DNA from: an uncultured Acidobacteriota bacterium
GTDB taxonomy: Bacteria; Acidobacteriota; Terriglobia; Bryobacterales; Bryobacteraceae
Length of the DNA: 35,170 nucleotides
Direction of reading: 5' to 3'
Assembly (NCBI GenBank): GCA_902826605.1
Contig: CADEFM010000020.1
Coordinates: 1-35,170 of the forward strand
Made by a program: the position numbers and the translations under genes. Shown piece by piece: positions 7,314 to 16,012 of this stretch (positions within the stretch are counted from its first letter, which is position 1; every line of letters starts with the position of its first letter). Under the pieces are notes generated by a model. The model did not search any database. It was given only the letters and a program-made list of their open reading frames with translations, and was not told the DNA's origin.

Positions 7314-9731
7314 CTATCCCGCGACGCGAATCCGAGCCGCACCATGCCGGGAGAGCCTAAGGAATGCCGCTTCTGCCTGGCTGGCCCGCTGTGGTCTGTG
7401 GATCAAGTAACCCTGAACGAGGTCGCATCCGGCGGTGGCCAGGGCTTCCAGTTGATTCTGGGTTTCCACACCCTCCGCGATCACGGTCAAGCCCAGGCCG
7501 TGAGCCAGATCAACAATCGCACGGATGAGCGGCAACGTCTCCTGCGAACGAGCAGTGATACCCTTAACAAAGGACTGATCGATTTTCACTCGACTCACGG
7601 GAAGCTTTTGCAAGTAAAAAAGCGAAGAGTAACCCGTGCCGAAGTCGTCAATGGCCACGGAAACGCCCAGGTCGCGGAGACCCTGCAATCGGTGCATGCA
7701 GTTTTCGAGGTCGTACATCAGCACGGTTTCAGTCAATTCCAGTTCGAGGCAGTCCGGACTCAGTCCGCTACGCTCCAGGACGGAGCGAACTTTTTCGACG
7801 AAGTCCGATTGTCCCAGTTGCCGGGCGGATATGTTGACTGCAATGCGGCCGATGGGAAAGCCTGCCCTGACCCACTTTGCCGTTTGGCGGCAAGCTTGTT
7901 CCAGAACCCAGTCGCCGATCGGAACGATCAACCCGGTTTCCTCGGCAACGGGAATGAATGTCGCCGGAATCACCTGACCTAGGTCGAGGTTGTGCCAGCG
8001 AACCAGAGCTTCGGCTCCGGTGAGACTCCGATCGAGGTTGGTTTGCGCCTGATAGTGAAGTTCCAGCTCGCCGTTCTCAACTGCACATTCAAGAGCCTTT
8101 TCAATGGACATGCGCTGTAGCAGCACCGCACCGAGCTCGGGTACGTAAGTATGCCAGCCGTTCTTGCCACGCCCTTTGGCGTGGTACATTGCGAGGTCAG
8201 CGTTGCGGATAAGCGAAGCGGAATCTTCGCCATGGTCGGGATAGACACTCAGTCCAATACTGGCCGAAACGGTGATCTTGTGATCCAGAATCGTGAGGGG
8301 CGCCTGTAGCGCCTCTGCAATTCGGCGTAGCGCCTGCTCGGCTCCGTCCACGCTCTCCACTGGATTCAGAAGTACGGTAAACTCATCCCCGCCCATTCGA
8401 GAGAGCGTGTCGCTCTTCCTCATACACGCTTCGGCCCTGCGCGCCACCTCGCGTAACAAGGCGTCCCCGACGCGGTGCCCAAGCAAGTCGTTGGTCTGTT
8501 TAAAGCGGTCCAGATCGATCAATAGGACCGCCACCTTCGATCTGTCTCGCTGAGCACGGAGAATTGCCTGCTCCAGACGATCTTGGAACAACCGGCGGTT
8601 AGGTAGATCGGTGAGGGGATCCCGTGTGGCCTGAAAAGCGAGCTGTTCGTACATTTCGCGATGTTGGATTACAATGCCAGCTAACTGAGCCACCCCTTCC
8701 AATAGCTTGGTTTGAACTTCCTCCATAGGGGTGTGCTTATCCAGGTACACGTCCACGCAACCAATCTGATTCCCCGCGCTAGAAAAGACCTCTTGACTCC
8801 AGCAATCCGCCAGCCCGTGCGCGATGGCGTGGTTTCGCCGAGTAGCGAGGTCCATGGGACGGAAGCTGGACCCGCGCGGATAGGCCGATTCCACGAACGA
8901 TATCGGCAACTCGGGAGCCACTACATCGCGAAGGCGGCCCTCTTGAATCACGGAGACACAGGCGACGGAACCTGGAAACTGCTTTTGAATCACCGACACG
9001 AGCACCTGCAGAATGGCGAGGAGCGGCTCATTTCGTCCGGCCATTTCGAGGATACGCCCACGCTCTCGCTCGAGCTGTTCGGCCCTGGTCTGAAGACTGA
9101 GGAGCTTCCGCTGCTTGCGCCGGCTCCAGATAAGAGTTGCAACGAATAGGACGGTTGTTGCCGCCAGCGCCCCGAGAACGGTGACCGCTTTCTTTAGGCC
9201 TGTGTGAACGGTTTCCTGCTGCTGAACAGAAGAATCGGCCAAGCTCTGTTGGATTGCTTGCAAGCTGGTCATGGCCCGCTCGAACGCGGCATCGGAAGAC
9301 CCATCCTCTACCATGCGCGCTTCCGCGAGCCTCCCTTCCAGGGCCAGAGAGATCACGCTTTCCCGCAGGATCGTGTAGGATTGCCAATCGCTTCGTAGCG
9401 TGGCAACCTTGGTCCGGAAAGTACCGGAAGGGTCGAGGTCCGTCAGCTCGTCAACGTGTTCGAGGATGGGCCTATCGGTATTGTGAGCTTCGGTGGTGTG
9501 AGTGAGCCGCGCGGCCGTGTTTTCAGCGGCCAAAGCCTGGAGGACGGCTCGCCGACTCCGTTGAGCCTCGTAGTGAATATTGTTCACCGCCCTAGTCCCA
9601 ACCGTTCCGGCGGAGACGAGCATTCTCACGGTCTCCAAGGCCCGGTACAGGCTTATTCCTGCCGTCGCTACACCGGCCGCGGCGCTTAGCCCGAGTAGAG
9701 CTAAAATGATGTCTTTTCTGAGCCGTTTCAT
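7314..9731 (-). CDS. GAF-GGDEF-EAL membrane protein (diguanylate cyclase / c-di-GMP phosphodiesterase)
   Basis: 805 residues from the ATG at 9731, which has AGGTGG upstream; an open extension to 9944 looks untranslated. The order is membrane helix 1 (8-26), a helical extracytoplasmic segment (27-180), membrane helix 2 (182-202), a coiled linker, a GAF-like domain (230-360), GGDEF (370-530) and EAL (540-795). The cyclase signature GGDEF is intact at 447-451 and is preceded by RKSD (438-441), a product-inhibition I-site. The EAL domain keeps EAL (574-576), ELTET, DDFGTG (695-700), KIDQSF and AEGVE, the metal and catalytic residues of an active phosphodiesterase. Both activities are therefore possible. 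It can set the c-di-GMP level read by the PilZ proteins upstream in the window. It is a single gene. Confidence 0.93.
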   Translation of the reverse strand: MKRLRKDIILALLGLSAAAGVATAGISLYRALETVRMLVSAGTVGTRAVNNIHYEAQRSRRAVLQALAAENTAARLTHTTEAHNTDRPILEHVDELTDLDPSGTFRTKVATLRSDWQSYTILRESVISLALEGRLAEARMVEDGSSDAAFERAMTSLQAIQQSLADSSVQQQETVHTGLKKAVTVLGALAATTVLFVATLIWSRRKQRKLLSLQTRAEQLERERGRILEMAGRNEPLLAILQVLVSVIQKQFPGSVACVSVIQEGRLRDVVAPELPISFVESAYPRGSSFRPMDLATRRNHAIAHGLADCWSQEVFSSAGNQIGCVDVYLDKHTPMEEVQTKLLEGVAQLAGIVIQHREMYEQLAFQATRDPLTDLPNRRLFQDRLEQAILRAQRDRSKVAVLLIDLDRFKQTNDLLGHRVGDALLREVARRAEACMRKSDTLSRMGGDEFTVLLNPVESVDGAEQALRRIAEALQAPLTILDHKITVSASIGLSVYPDHGEDSASLIRNADLAMYHAKGRGKNGWHTYVPELGAVLLQRMSIEKALECAVENGELELHYQAQTNLDRSLTGAEALVRWHNLDLGQVIPATFIPVAEETGLIVPIGDWVLEQACRQTAKWVRAGFPIGRIAVNISARQLGQSDFVEKVRSVLERSGLSPDCLELELTETVLMYDLENCMHRLQGLRDLGVSVAIDDFGTGYSSLFYLQKLPVSRVKIDQSFVKGITARSQETLPLIRAIVDLAHGLGLTVIAEGVETQNQLEALATAGCDLVQGYLIHRPQRASQAEAAFLRLSRHGAARIRVAG

Positions 9732-10514
9732 GCAAGAATCCACCTGGATTATCGGCAGTCCCCGTCCATTCCGGGATGGTGGGATCTTGTAAAGGGAAAA
9801 TAGTATCTCTAGAATGCACGGGCCTGCACCGCGGATGGTGGCAGATTTTCCTCTCAATTTGCTGGCAGCAAACGGAGCTAAGTTATTTTTTTTCATACCA
9901 TATTGGCCTAAACTCCGGTCAGCCCGGCCAAGGGAGTTGGACATGATCTTTTCTCACGCTAGGTTCGTCGAGGCGTTCGAGACCAGAGCGGACTCAAGAT
10001 AGGGATACTAGGCTCTTTGCTAGGACGATAAGATTCACGCGTTAGGGCCGCTTCGCACTTCTTGCCGATGCACATTCCGCCGATACCATCTCAAAGAACA
10101 AAGGGAGCAGCGTGCCTGAGTGACCGTCAGCGGAGGCAGTCCTCCGCAAACTCGGAGCTATCGGATCGATTCGCGTCCAGAGAGTGATTCTTAGGGGAAA
10201 AGGACAATTGTGAACCTAACAGCCACGACTCAAGGACGATCCCTATTCAGACGTGTCCGATTGTTTTATTGTGCTTGGACGGCCGTTGCGTTCTGCCAAT
10301 GGCTGGGTGGGGGTACGGCACCTATGATAACGACTCCGGTGCGGCCTCCAAGCCAATCATATTCATGGCGCAGAACCGCAACAAGGTAATTCTGGATTCC
10401 AATGAACGCTTCGCTTCCTGATCGCGTAAACTAAGTGGAGTTACTTCCATAACTCGCGGGGCTGGCGACAAATTCGGACCGCGGTCAAAGTTCGCGGGAG
10501 CGAGATTATTTGAT
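9732..10514. other. Long intergenic region, no confident gene
   Basis: About 780 bases between the divergent GGDEF-EAL and NHL genes. The start of the GGDEF-EAL transcript must lie here; a run of eight T at about 9887 is the only striking low-complexity stretch. A GTG-started ORF at 10210-10389 (59 codons) begins like a signal peptide (FRRVRLFYCAWTAVAFCQWLGGG) and could be the remnant of a decayed secreted-protein gene, but nothing supports its translation. No tRNA, repeat or terminator was recognised. Confidence 0.4.
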
Positions 10515-11633
10515 ATGAACGAGACAAAATTCGTGCGGGGTTTCCGTCACCAACCTTTTATGAGCATCTGGTTGGCACTTGTTGTGATGCTGCCGGGGCT
10601 GACTTTCGCTCAACAAAACGCGCCCGAGATCGCGTTCGATTCCGTCCCGGACTTTCCCAAGCTTCCGCCGGGAGTAAATTTCGGCGAGGTGGCTGGTGTG
10701 GCCGTAAACTCCAAGGGCCATGTATTTGTATTCACGCGCTCGAACAGCGCCAGTGGTCCGGCCTATGCTCCGACTGCGGCACAATTGCTTGAATTTGGTC
10801 CCAACGGTGAATTTGTGCGCGAAGTTGGCAAGGGCCTGTATGCCTGGTCCTTTGCCCACTCCGTTCGTGTTGATAAGGATGACAACATTTGGGCTATCGA
10901 CAAGGGCTCGGATATGGTCGTCAAGTTCAATCCTGACGGCCGGGTTGTGTGGGTGTTCGGACGCAGGAAGGAATCGGCCGACGACGAAGCAAAGGCATGG
11001 GAGCATGTCGATCCTCCGCTGGAAGCTCGAGACGGGCTGTTCCGTCAACCGACAGATGTCGCCTGGGACTCCAACGGCAACATCTATATAAGCGACGGAT
11101 ACATCAACTCGCGCGTCGCCAAGTTCGACAAGAACGGCGATTGGGTGAAGTCCTGGGGCACTAAAGGTACCGCGCCTGGTCAGTTCAATCTGCCCCATGC
11201 CATTGCGATCGACCGCAACAACAACGTCTATGTCGGTGACCGCTCTAATAGGCGCATCCAAGTCTTCGACACGGAAGGCAAATTTTTGCGCATGTTCACG
11301 ATCGACGTGTCTCCGGATCCGACGACCCGAGCCGTCAACGGCAACACCCCTACGGGGCAGCGTCTAGCGCAAGTAATCGGTCAGCCCAATTCCCTCTGTA
11401 TTAACCCGGGCCGGGAGCAAGTGCTCTTCGTTGGGGAGTCAACTTATCCGGGGCGGGTCTTCAAACTTTCACTCGAAGGCAAGGTGCTGGGAGTGATTGG
11501 CCGTTCGGGACGTCTGCTAAAACAGTTCTCCGGTGCACACGCGCTGGCGTGTCCCACGGAAAACGAGATCTATGTCGCGGAATCATCCAATTGGCGCGTG
11601 CAGAAGCTGTTGTTGCGTCCGCAAGGAAAATAG
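10515..11633 (+). CDS. Secreted NHL-repeat six-bladed beta-propeller protein
   Basis: 372 residues with a signal peptide (hydrophobic stretch about 15-32, cleavage near FAQQ). NHL-type blades repeat through the protein: VAVNSKGHVFVFTR, VRVDKDDNIWAIDKG, VAWDSNGNIYISDGY, IAIDRNNNVYVGDRSNRRIQVF, and a last blade ending VAESSNWRVQKL. The layout (propeller, exported, R-QVFD and V-KFD edges) resembles the peptidyl-alpha-hydroxyglycine alpha-amidating lyase-like family common in Acidobacteria, but lyase activity cannot be claimed from this. The ATG at 10515 is supported by GGGAGCGAG about 10 bases upstream. The last 173 bases are overlapped on the other strand by the open frame of the YceI-like gene. 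Confidence 0.8.
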   Translation: MNETKFVRGFRHQPFMSIWLALVVMLPGLTFAQQNAPEIAFDSVPDFPKLPPGVNFGEVAGVAVNSKGHVFVFTRSNSASGPAYAPTAAQLLEFGPNGEFVREVGKGLYAWSFAHSVRVDKDDNIWAIDKGSDMVVKFNPDGRVVWVFGRRKESADDEAKAWEHVDPPLEARDGLFRQPTDVAWDSNGNIYISDGYINSRVAKFDKNGDWVKSWGTKGTAPGQFNLPHAIAIDRNNNVYVGDRSNRRIQVFDTEGKFLRMFTIDVSPDPTTRAVNGNTPTGQRLAQVIGQPNSLCINPGREQVLFVGESTYPGRVFKLSLEGKVLGVIGRSGRLLKQFSGAHALACPTENEIYVAESSNWRVQKLLLRPQGK

Positions 11634-12288
11634 CGCGGCGAGAATCCTCCAACGATGCGCCTTCTGGTTTCCATGCCAGGCGGAAATGAAACTGCATTTC
11701 ATTTTTGGTTCCGATGGCGCCTAGCACCGCAGTGGGCGGCTTCAACCCGTAATCAGTCAACTTGACCACAGCGTTGCCTGAGAATTTGAAACTGAGTGTG
11801 CCACCGGGGAGCCAGTTCACTATCACCTTGACGGGCCTAGCCAAGGCGCGAATGGTCAGCATGCCTTGTACCTCGTACTTACCCGGCCCGGCTGCAGCTA
11901 CGTTGGACGATTGAAATCTGATTATCGGATACCGATCGGCCGCCAGCATGTTCTTCGTAGCTTCCTCCATGATCTTGCCAAGGTCTTTCATGCGGACCCA
12001 GGTGTCGTGGCAGACAATGCTCGATGCCTCGATGGTCAGATCCACTTTAGACCTCTCTGGTGCATCCCCGTCCAACGCGAGAGTGCCGGAATAGCGTTCA
12101 AAAGTAAAAACGTGCTTCTTGCCGCTGTACAGGCCCGTCTTTTCCACGATCAATTCCAGCCGCGAATCGCTGGAAGGCCTGATAGCATGCTGCGATTCGG
12201 CCCCGTGTGCTGGCACCACAGACAGGCAGGCCCATGCGGCGAACAACGCAGCCGCGTTTCTTGGGAAGGCAAGCGTTGCGGAGCTCAT
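11461..12288 (-). CDS. YceI-like secreted lipocalin-fold protein with a long antisense tail
   Basis: 275 residues. The signal peptide is at 1-30 (AALFAAWACLSVVPAHG, AES). The YceI-like core follows: SRLELIVEKTGLYSGKKHVFTFERYSGTL, then LTIEASSIVCHD, DRYPIIRFQS, VQGMLTIRALARPVKVIVN and FHFRLAWKPE at about 205-212. YceI proteins bind isoprenoid-type lipids in the periplasm in the characterised cases. The usual family end is near FRLAWKPE. Here the frame runs on for about 60 residues without family resemblance, through the 3' end of the convergent NHL gene. That tail is Arg/Pro-rich and is dictated by the other strand's codons, so the original stop seems to have been lost. Its function may be unaffected. 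It is a single gene. Confidence 0.75.
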   Translation of the reverse strand: MSSATLAFPRNAAALFAAWACLSVVPAHGAESQHAIRPSSDSRLELIVEKTGLYSGKKHVFTFERYSGTLALDGDAPERSKVDLTIEASSIVCHDTWVRMKDLGKIMEEATKNMLAADRYPIIRFQSSNVAAAGPGKYEVQGMLTIRALARPVKVIVNWLPGGTLSFKFSGNAVVKLTDYGLKPPTAVLGAIGTKNEMQFHFRLAWKPEGASLEDSRRAIFLADATTASARANWMIPRHRSRFPWDTPARVHRRTVLADVPNGQSLPAPCLRVKV

Positions 12289-12461
12289 GTGTAGTGCGAT
12301 CTGGTATTGCAGCCATGCGCGAATCGCGACTTATTGCAGGCTACCTATCCAGGGTCCTCCTCTTTAATCTGCTTCTCCCGCTCTTGCCGCCATCCGGTAG
12401 TGTTTCAGTTTGAATCCGCCTGCCCAGCACAAGAACATGGGTGACCTAACGCAGCCGTGGC

Positions 12462-12833
12462 TCATCTTGATACGGGACCTTTCCCTTCGCACGGTCCGCC
12501 TGGAATGGTAACTGCGTTAATCAGCATCTCTGGAAGTGGTTTTTTCCAAAGCTCGGGATGGTCCTTGTAATACCTATCAACCATCGCCAGGGCTTGCGGA
12601 TAACTCATTTTCTCCAAGCAGCGATAGAACTCTTCTAATCGCTTGTTTTGTTCGGGCGTTGCATAACTTCGGACTCCAGCCAGGTATCCGTTCGTCCAAC
12701 CTATATACAAGGCCACCTTATGATGAAAGCTAGTACGATCCCCCCAGACTTCAAATGAATGAATCACTGGATCGCTTAACGCGAATGACGAAGTGAACAG
12801 CGCAGCGAGGACAAACCTATTTGCAAGTCGCAT
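12462..12833 (-). CDS. Small secreted protein, Rap1a/Tai-like
   Basis: 123 residues with a signal peptide (MRLANRFVLAALFTSSFALS). The mature part has GWTNGYLAGV, then CLEKMSYPQALAMVDRYYKDHPELW, LPEMLINAV and a terminal cysteine (GGPC). The order of a GY.AG segment, a Cys, a Q..A.V..Y...HPE segment, a hydrophobic helix and a C-terminal Cys is what I associate with the Rap1a/Tai family, known as periplasmic immunity proteins but also widespread as orphans. The two cysteines may form a disulfide. No toxin gene or secretion system is nearby, so an immunity role is not supported by context. It lies 173 bases downstream of the YceI start region on the same strand, with no shared operon evident. Confidence 0.55.
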   Translation of the reverse strand: MRLANRFVLAALFTSSFALSDPVIHSFEVWGDRTSFHHKVALYIGWTNGYLAGVRSYATPEQNKRLEEFYRCLEKMSYPQALAMVDRYYKDHPELWKKPLPEMLINAVTIPGGPCEGKGPVSR

Positions 12834-13242
12834 GTTATCGCCAGTATACTTTGCGCTGCGAGCGCGTGTACGGGACGATCCTAGCTCGGGCGGACGCGTA
12901 TATAGAGGCGTTCACCCTGTTCGAAATCCCCTCTGACGCCCGGGCAAAGAAATCCATTTAGCCTAGCAGGGCGATTTCTTCGAGTGACCAAACATGATCC
13001 CAAACCCCAGCGGCCATTGCTGGCGTGATACGCAGGGTTTTGTGAATTCGCGCGAAGTTACATAAGGTGGATTGCTACCGATGCGCTATGATTCTCGATC
13101 TTTTTTGAGAAGCCATTCGTCAGCCGCGTGAACCGGCGCATTCCCGCCATCCAGTCCGGCGTAGTTCGTGGAAAATCTGCCGAGGCCTCACGTTATATCC
13201 CAAGTTCCGGGGTAGTATGGGCATCGGGAGAGTTTGAACGAG
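12834..13242. other. Intergenic region between divergent genes, possible short gene remnant
   Basis: About 400 bases. Within it, 12860-12961 on the plus strand reads as a coding-like stretch (ERVYGTILARADAYIEAF continuing to SDARAKKSI, then a stop) with no credible start, which may be the tail of a degraded gene. The rest must hold the promoters of the small secreted protein (minus) and of the SDR gene (plus). GGGAGAG at 13226-13232 is the ribosome binding site of the SDR. No other feature was recognised. Confidence 0.3.
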
Positions 13243-13926
13243 ATGCAGAATCAAGTGGTCATTATCACGGGCGCGACAGGCGGATTGGGCAGCACAGTGA
13301 CGGCAGCATTCTTGGAAGCAGGTGCGTGGGTTGCCAGTGTATCCCGCTCCGGTGGTGCTTCCAGCGGAGAAAATCATATCTCCCTGGAGGCGGATATATC
13401 AACGCTGGATGCCGCGCGCGCCGCCGTCGCCGCCGTCACCGCGAAATGGGGACGCGTGGACGCACTGGTGCACTTGGTGGGCGGCTTCGCGGGGGGATCT
13501 ACCGTCGCGGAAACCGATGACGCAACATTCGATCGAATGTTCGAAATGAACCTGCGCTCGGCGGTCCACGCGCTGCGCGCCGTCCTCCCCGGTATGCGGG
13601 CCCAGGGCGCTGGGCGCATTGTGGCCATCGGAAGCCGCGCGGCCGTGGAGCCGGGGAAAGGCGTCGGAGCGTATTCAGCTTCGAAGGCGGCGCTGGTGTC
13701 TCTCATGAAGACTGTGGCTCTCGAAAACAAGGACAAAAGCATCACCGCGAATGTAGTTCTTCCGGGAACCATGGACACGCCCGCTAACCGCGCGGCAATG
13801 CCTAGAGCGGATTTCACGAAATGGGTGCCCCCAGTCCAAGTGGCTAAGCTATTGGTGCACATGGTTTCCGACGGCGCTTCCGCCATCAGCGGTGCAGTAA
13901 TTCCGATCTATGGGGCCGAGTTGTGA
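13243..13926 (+). CDS. Short-chain dehydrogenase/reductase (SDR)
   Basis: 227 residues from ATG 13243; a TTG at 13234 is in frame, but GGGAGAG at 13226-13232 suits the ATG better. The Rossmann nucleotide motif is TGATGGLG (10-17). The catalytic set is N103, S131, Y144 and K148 (YSASK), followed by LPGTMDTPANR. The usual NNAG turn after strand 4 is replaced by HLVGGFAGG. This occurs in some SDRs annotated as NAD-dependent oxidoreductases of unknown substrate. The protein is cytosolic. It is followed after about 95 bases by the PQQ dehydrogenase gene on the same strand, so co-transcription is possible. No substrate can be assigned. Confidence 0.85.
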   Translation: MQNQVVIITGATGGLGSTVTAAFLEAGAWVASVSRSGGASSGENHISLEADISTLDAARAAVAAVTAKWGRVDALVHLVGGFAGGSTVAETDDATFDRMFEMNLRSAVHALRAVLPGMRAQGAGRIVAIGSRAAVEPGKGVGAYSASKAALVSLMKTVALENKDKSITANVVLPGTMDTPANRAAMPRADFTKWVPPVQVAKLLVHMVSDGASAISGAVIPIYGAEL

Positions 13927-14022
13927 TCGATCGCCGATCAGGTTGTAACTTTCCATCTGCAACTGGTCGCCTTTGGTATGATGCTCAGTGGTTCCATGCA
14001 AGAGAGGAAAGGACGAAAACGG

Positions 14023-15891
14023 ATGCGAGCTTCATTATTGGTAGCGGTTGTAAGTGTGTTGCCGGCCCTGCACGCGCAAAATGATTGGCCGTCATACGCA
14101 CGTGACCCGGGAGGTCAGCGCTATTCGCCGCTGAAGCAGATCACTGCGGCGAATGTTACTAAGCTGGCGCCTGCATGGAGCTACCAGATGAGGAAGGAAG
14201 GCCAGCCCTTCCGTTTGAGCCAGTCGATTCCAATCATGGTCAATGGCGTCTTGTACGTCGGGTACCCAGTGAACCGCGTGGCCGCACTGGAACCGGAAAC
14301 GGGCAAGGTTCTGTGGGAGTTTGCCGGGAAAATGAAAGATGAGAAACGATCCAATCTTGGATCGATGCGAAGTTTGGCCTATTGGCCGGGCGATAAACAG
14401 ACGCCTGCGCAAATCGTGTTCGGGACCCCGGATGGCGAACTCTATTCGATCAACGCGAAGACCGGCAAACCCAATCCGGGATTCGGCAACGAGGGTGTAG
14501 TGAATCTAAGAACGCCGGAGATCATGAACGGGTATCCGAACATCCACTATGGTCTGAATTCTGCGCCTTTTATTTATAAGAATCTGGTATTCACCGGCGC
14601 TCATAATATCGACGAAACGGGATCGAAGGGACCAGCGGGCGATGTGCGCGCATGGGATTTGCGCACGGGCAAGCTGGTGTGGACGTTCCACACCGTGCCC
14701 AGGCCGGGTGAAATGGGTCACGAAACCTGGCTCGGAGACTCGTGGAAAAACGTGTCCGGCGCGAACGTGTGGACTTTCATGAGCGTGGACGCGGAACGCG
14801 GAATTCTGTACATGCCGCTGGGTTCGGTCAACAACGACTACTACGGAACGGATCGCCAGGGCCCGAACCTGTTCTCCAGTTCGATCGTGGCCGTGGACGC
14901 CGAAACAGGGAAATTGAAATGGTATTTCCAAGCCACGCATCACGATCTTTGGGATTACGACATGCCGGTACCGCCAATGCTGTTCGATGTGGTCAAGGAC
15001 GGCCAGAAGATCCCGGCGGTGGGGGCGATGAACAAGGCGAGCTTGCTGTTCATACTGAACCGTGTAACCGGGGAACCGATCTACGGAGTGGAAGAGCGTC
15101 CGGTGCCCAAAGGGGACGTGCCCGGTGAATGGTACTCTCCGACACAGCCATTCCCGGTCAAACCTCCGCCACTGGTTCGTATGAGCTTCAAGTATCCGGA
15201 CGATATCGCGAAGGTCACTCCGGAGCACACGGCGGCGTGCAGGGAACTTTTAGAAAAGGTAGGCGGCGGGCGCAATCGCGGCCCATACACACCGTATTCC
15301 GCAGAGGGAGCGCTCGTCATGCCATACCTGTTGGGTGGAGCGACGTGGAGTGGCGGAGCGTTCGATCCTACTCTGGGATACTACATCATCAATACGACGG
15401 ATTCTGGTGAAATGGGATACATTGTGCCCCAAAACGACGATCCCGATGCGCCTCCGGAGTCGCCCAGATTGTTCGGTCGTCCTCGTGGTGGAGGACCAAC
15501 CATATCGGCTAGACTCGGTGGATCACTTTCGGTAAAAGGTTGGCCTTGCTGGCAGCCGCCATGGGGGAGACTGACCGCGATTAATGTGAACACCGGCGAC
15601 ATCGCCTGGCAGATACCGTTTGGCACGATGGAGGGAGTACCTGCTGGGATGAAGACGGGTGCTTCCAGTTTGGGTGGTGGCCCGATGACGACAGCGGGCG
15701 GGCTTACCTTCATTGGAGCCTCTCTTGACGGTATGCTCCGTGCTTTCGATAGCAAGACGGGCCAGGAGTTGTGGAGTGTGAAGACGCCGGAGGTCGCGCA
15801 CGCGAATCCGATTTCTTACATGGGCAAGGACGGAAAGCAATATATCGCTATTGCTGCCGGCTCGACTTTCATGACCTATAAGTTGCCCTGA
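14023..15891 (+). CDS. Secreted PQQ-dependent dehydrogenase (quinoprotein glucose/alcohol dehydrogenase-like)
   Basis: 622 residues from ATG 14023, supported by AGGAAAGGAC just upstream; the open extension to 13978 is unneeded. The signal peptide MRASLLVAVVSVLPALHAQ is followed by the eight-bladed propeller of type II quinoproteins: NDWPSYARDPGGQRYSPLKQI, blade motifs such as ALEPETGKVLWEF, AWDLRTGKLVWTF, AVDAETGKLKWYF with HHDLWDYD, and AFDSKTGQELW. The metal/PQQ region HHDLWDYDMP is conserved. No vicinal Cys-Cys pair, typical of methanol and many ethanol dehydrogenases, and no C-terminal cytochrome c domain were seen, so the electron acceptor must be separate. The substrate is probably an alcohol or sugar oxidised in the periplasm. 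No PQQ synthesis genes lie in the window. Confidence 0.88.
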   Translation: MRASLLVAVVSVLPALHAQNDWPSYARDPGGQRYSPLKQITAANVTKLAPAWSYQMRKEGQPFRLSQSIPIMVNGVLYVGYPVNRVAALEPETGKVLWEFAGKMKDEKRSNLGSMRSLAYWPGDKQTPAQIVFGTPDGELYSINAKTGKPNPGFGNEGVVNLRTPEIMNGYPNIHYGLNSAPFIYKNLVFTGAHNIDETGSKGPAGDVRAWDLRTGKLVWTFHTVPRPGEMGHETWLGDSWKNVSGANVWTFMSVDAERGILYMPLGSVNNDYYGTDRQGPNLFSSSIVAVDAETGKLKWYFQATHHDLWDYDMPVPPMLFDVVKDGQKIPAVGAMNKASLLFILNRVTGEPIYGVEERPVPKGDVPGEWYSPTQPFPVKPPPLVRMSFKYPDDIAKVTPEHTAACRELLEKVGGGRNRGPYTPYSAEGALVMPYLLGGATWSGGAFDPTLGYYIINTTDSGEMGYIVPQNDDPDAPPESPRLFGRPRGGGPTISARLGGSLSVKGWPCWQPPWGRLTAINVNTGDIAWQIPFGTMEGVPAGMKTGASSLGGGPMTTAGGLTFIGASLDGMLRAFDSKTGQELWSVKTPEVAHANPISYMGKDGKQYIAIAAGSTFMTYKLP

Positions 15892-15927
15892 CACAAACAT
15901 CGTATTCCCCGATCCGTGAAGGTCTCG

Positions 15928-15959
15928 GCCTGCACCATGGGCGTTCGCGCCCTAAGGCC
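15928..15959. terminator. Nested GC-rich hairpin between convergent genes (possible terminator)
   Basis: Inner stem GGGCG (15939-15943) and CGCCC (15948-15952) closing a TTCG loop, enclosed by a second stem GGCCT (15928-15932) and AGGCC (15955-15959). It lies in the 121-base gap between the ends of the PQQ dehydrogenase and creatininase-like genes. No T-run follows on either strand, so classical intrinsic termination is uncertain. Confidence 0.3.
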
Positions 15960-16012
15960 TCGTGCGAAGGCCCGGTCCGGAATGGGGATGTGTTGGGCAG
16001 TTGTAGTGCCGG

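Noticed and set aside
6388..7314. 308-codon minus-strand ORF opposite the double cupin
   Set aside because: It is a mirror of the cupin gene, has no recognisable domain or signal, and the plus-strand protein has a signal peptide and clear duplicated cupin motifs.
9732..9944. N-terminal extension of the GGDEF-EAL protein
   Set aside because: The ATG at 9731 has a good ribosome binding site and starts a normal positively charged membrane helix; the 71 upstream residues have no such support.
12462..12833. Type VI immunity protein because of Rap1a-like features
   Set aside because: No effector, secretion or toxin gene is nearby, and orphans of this family are common; only the fold resemblance is kept.
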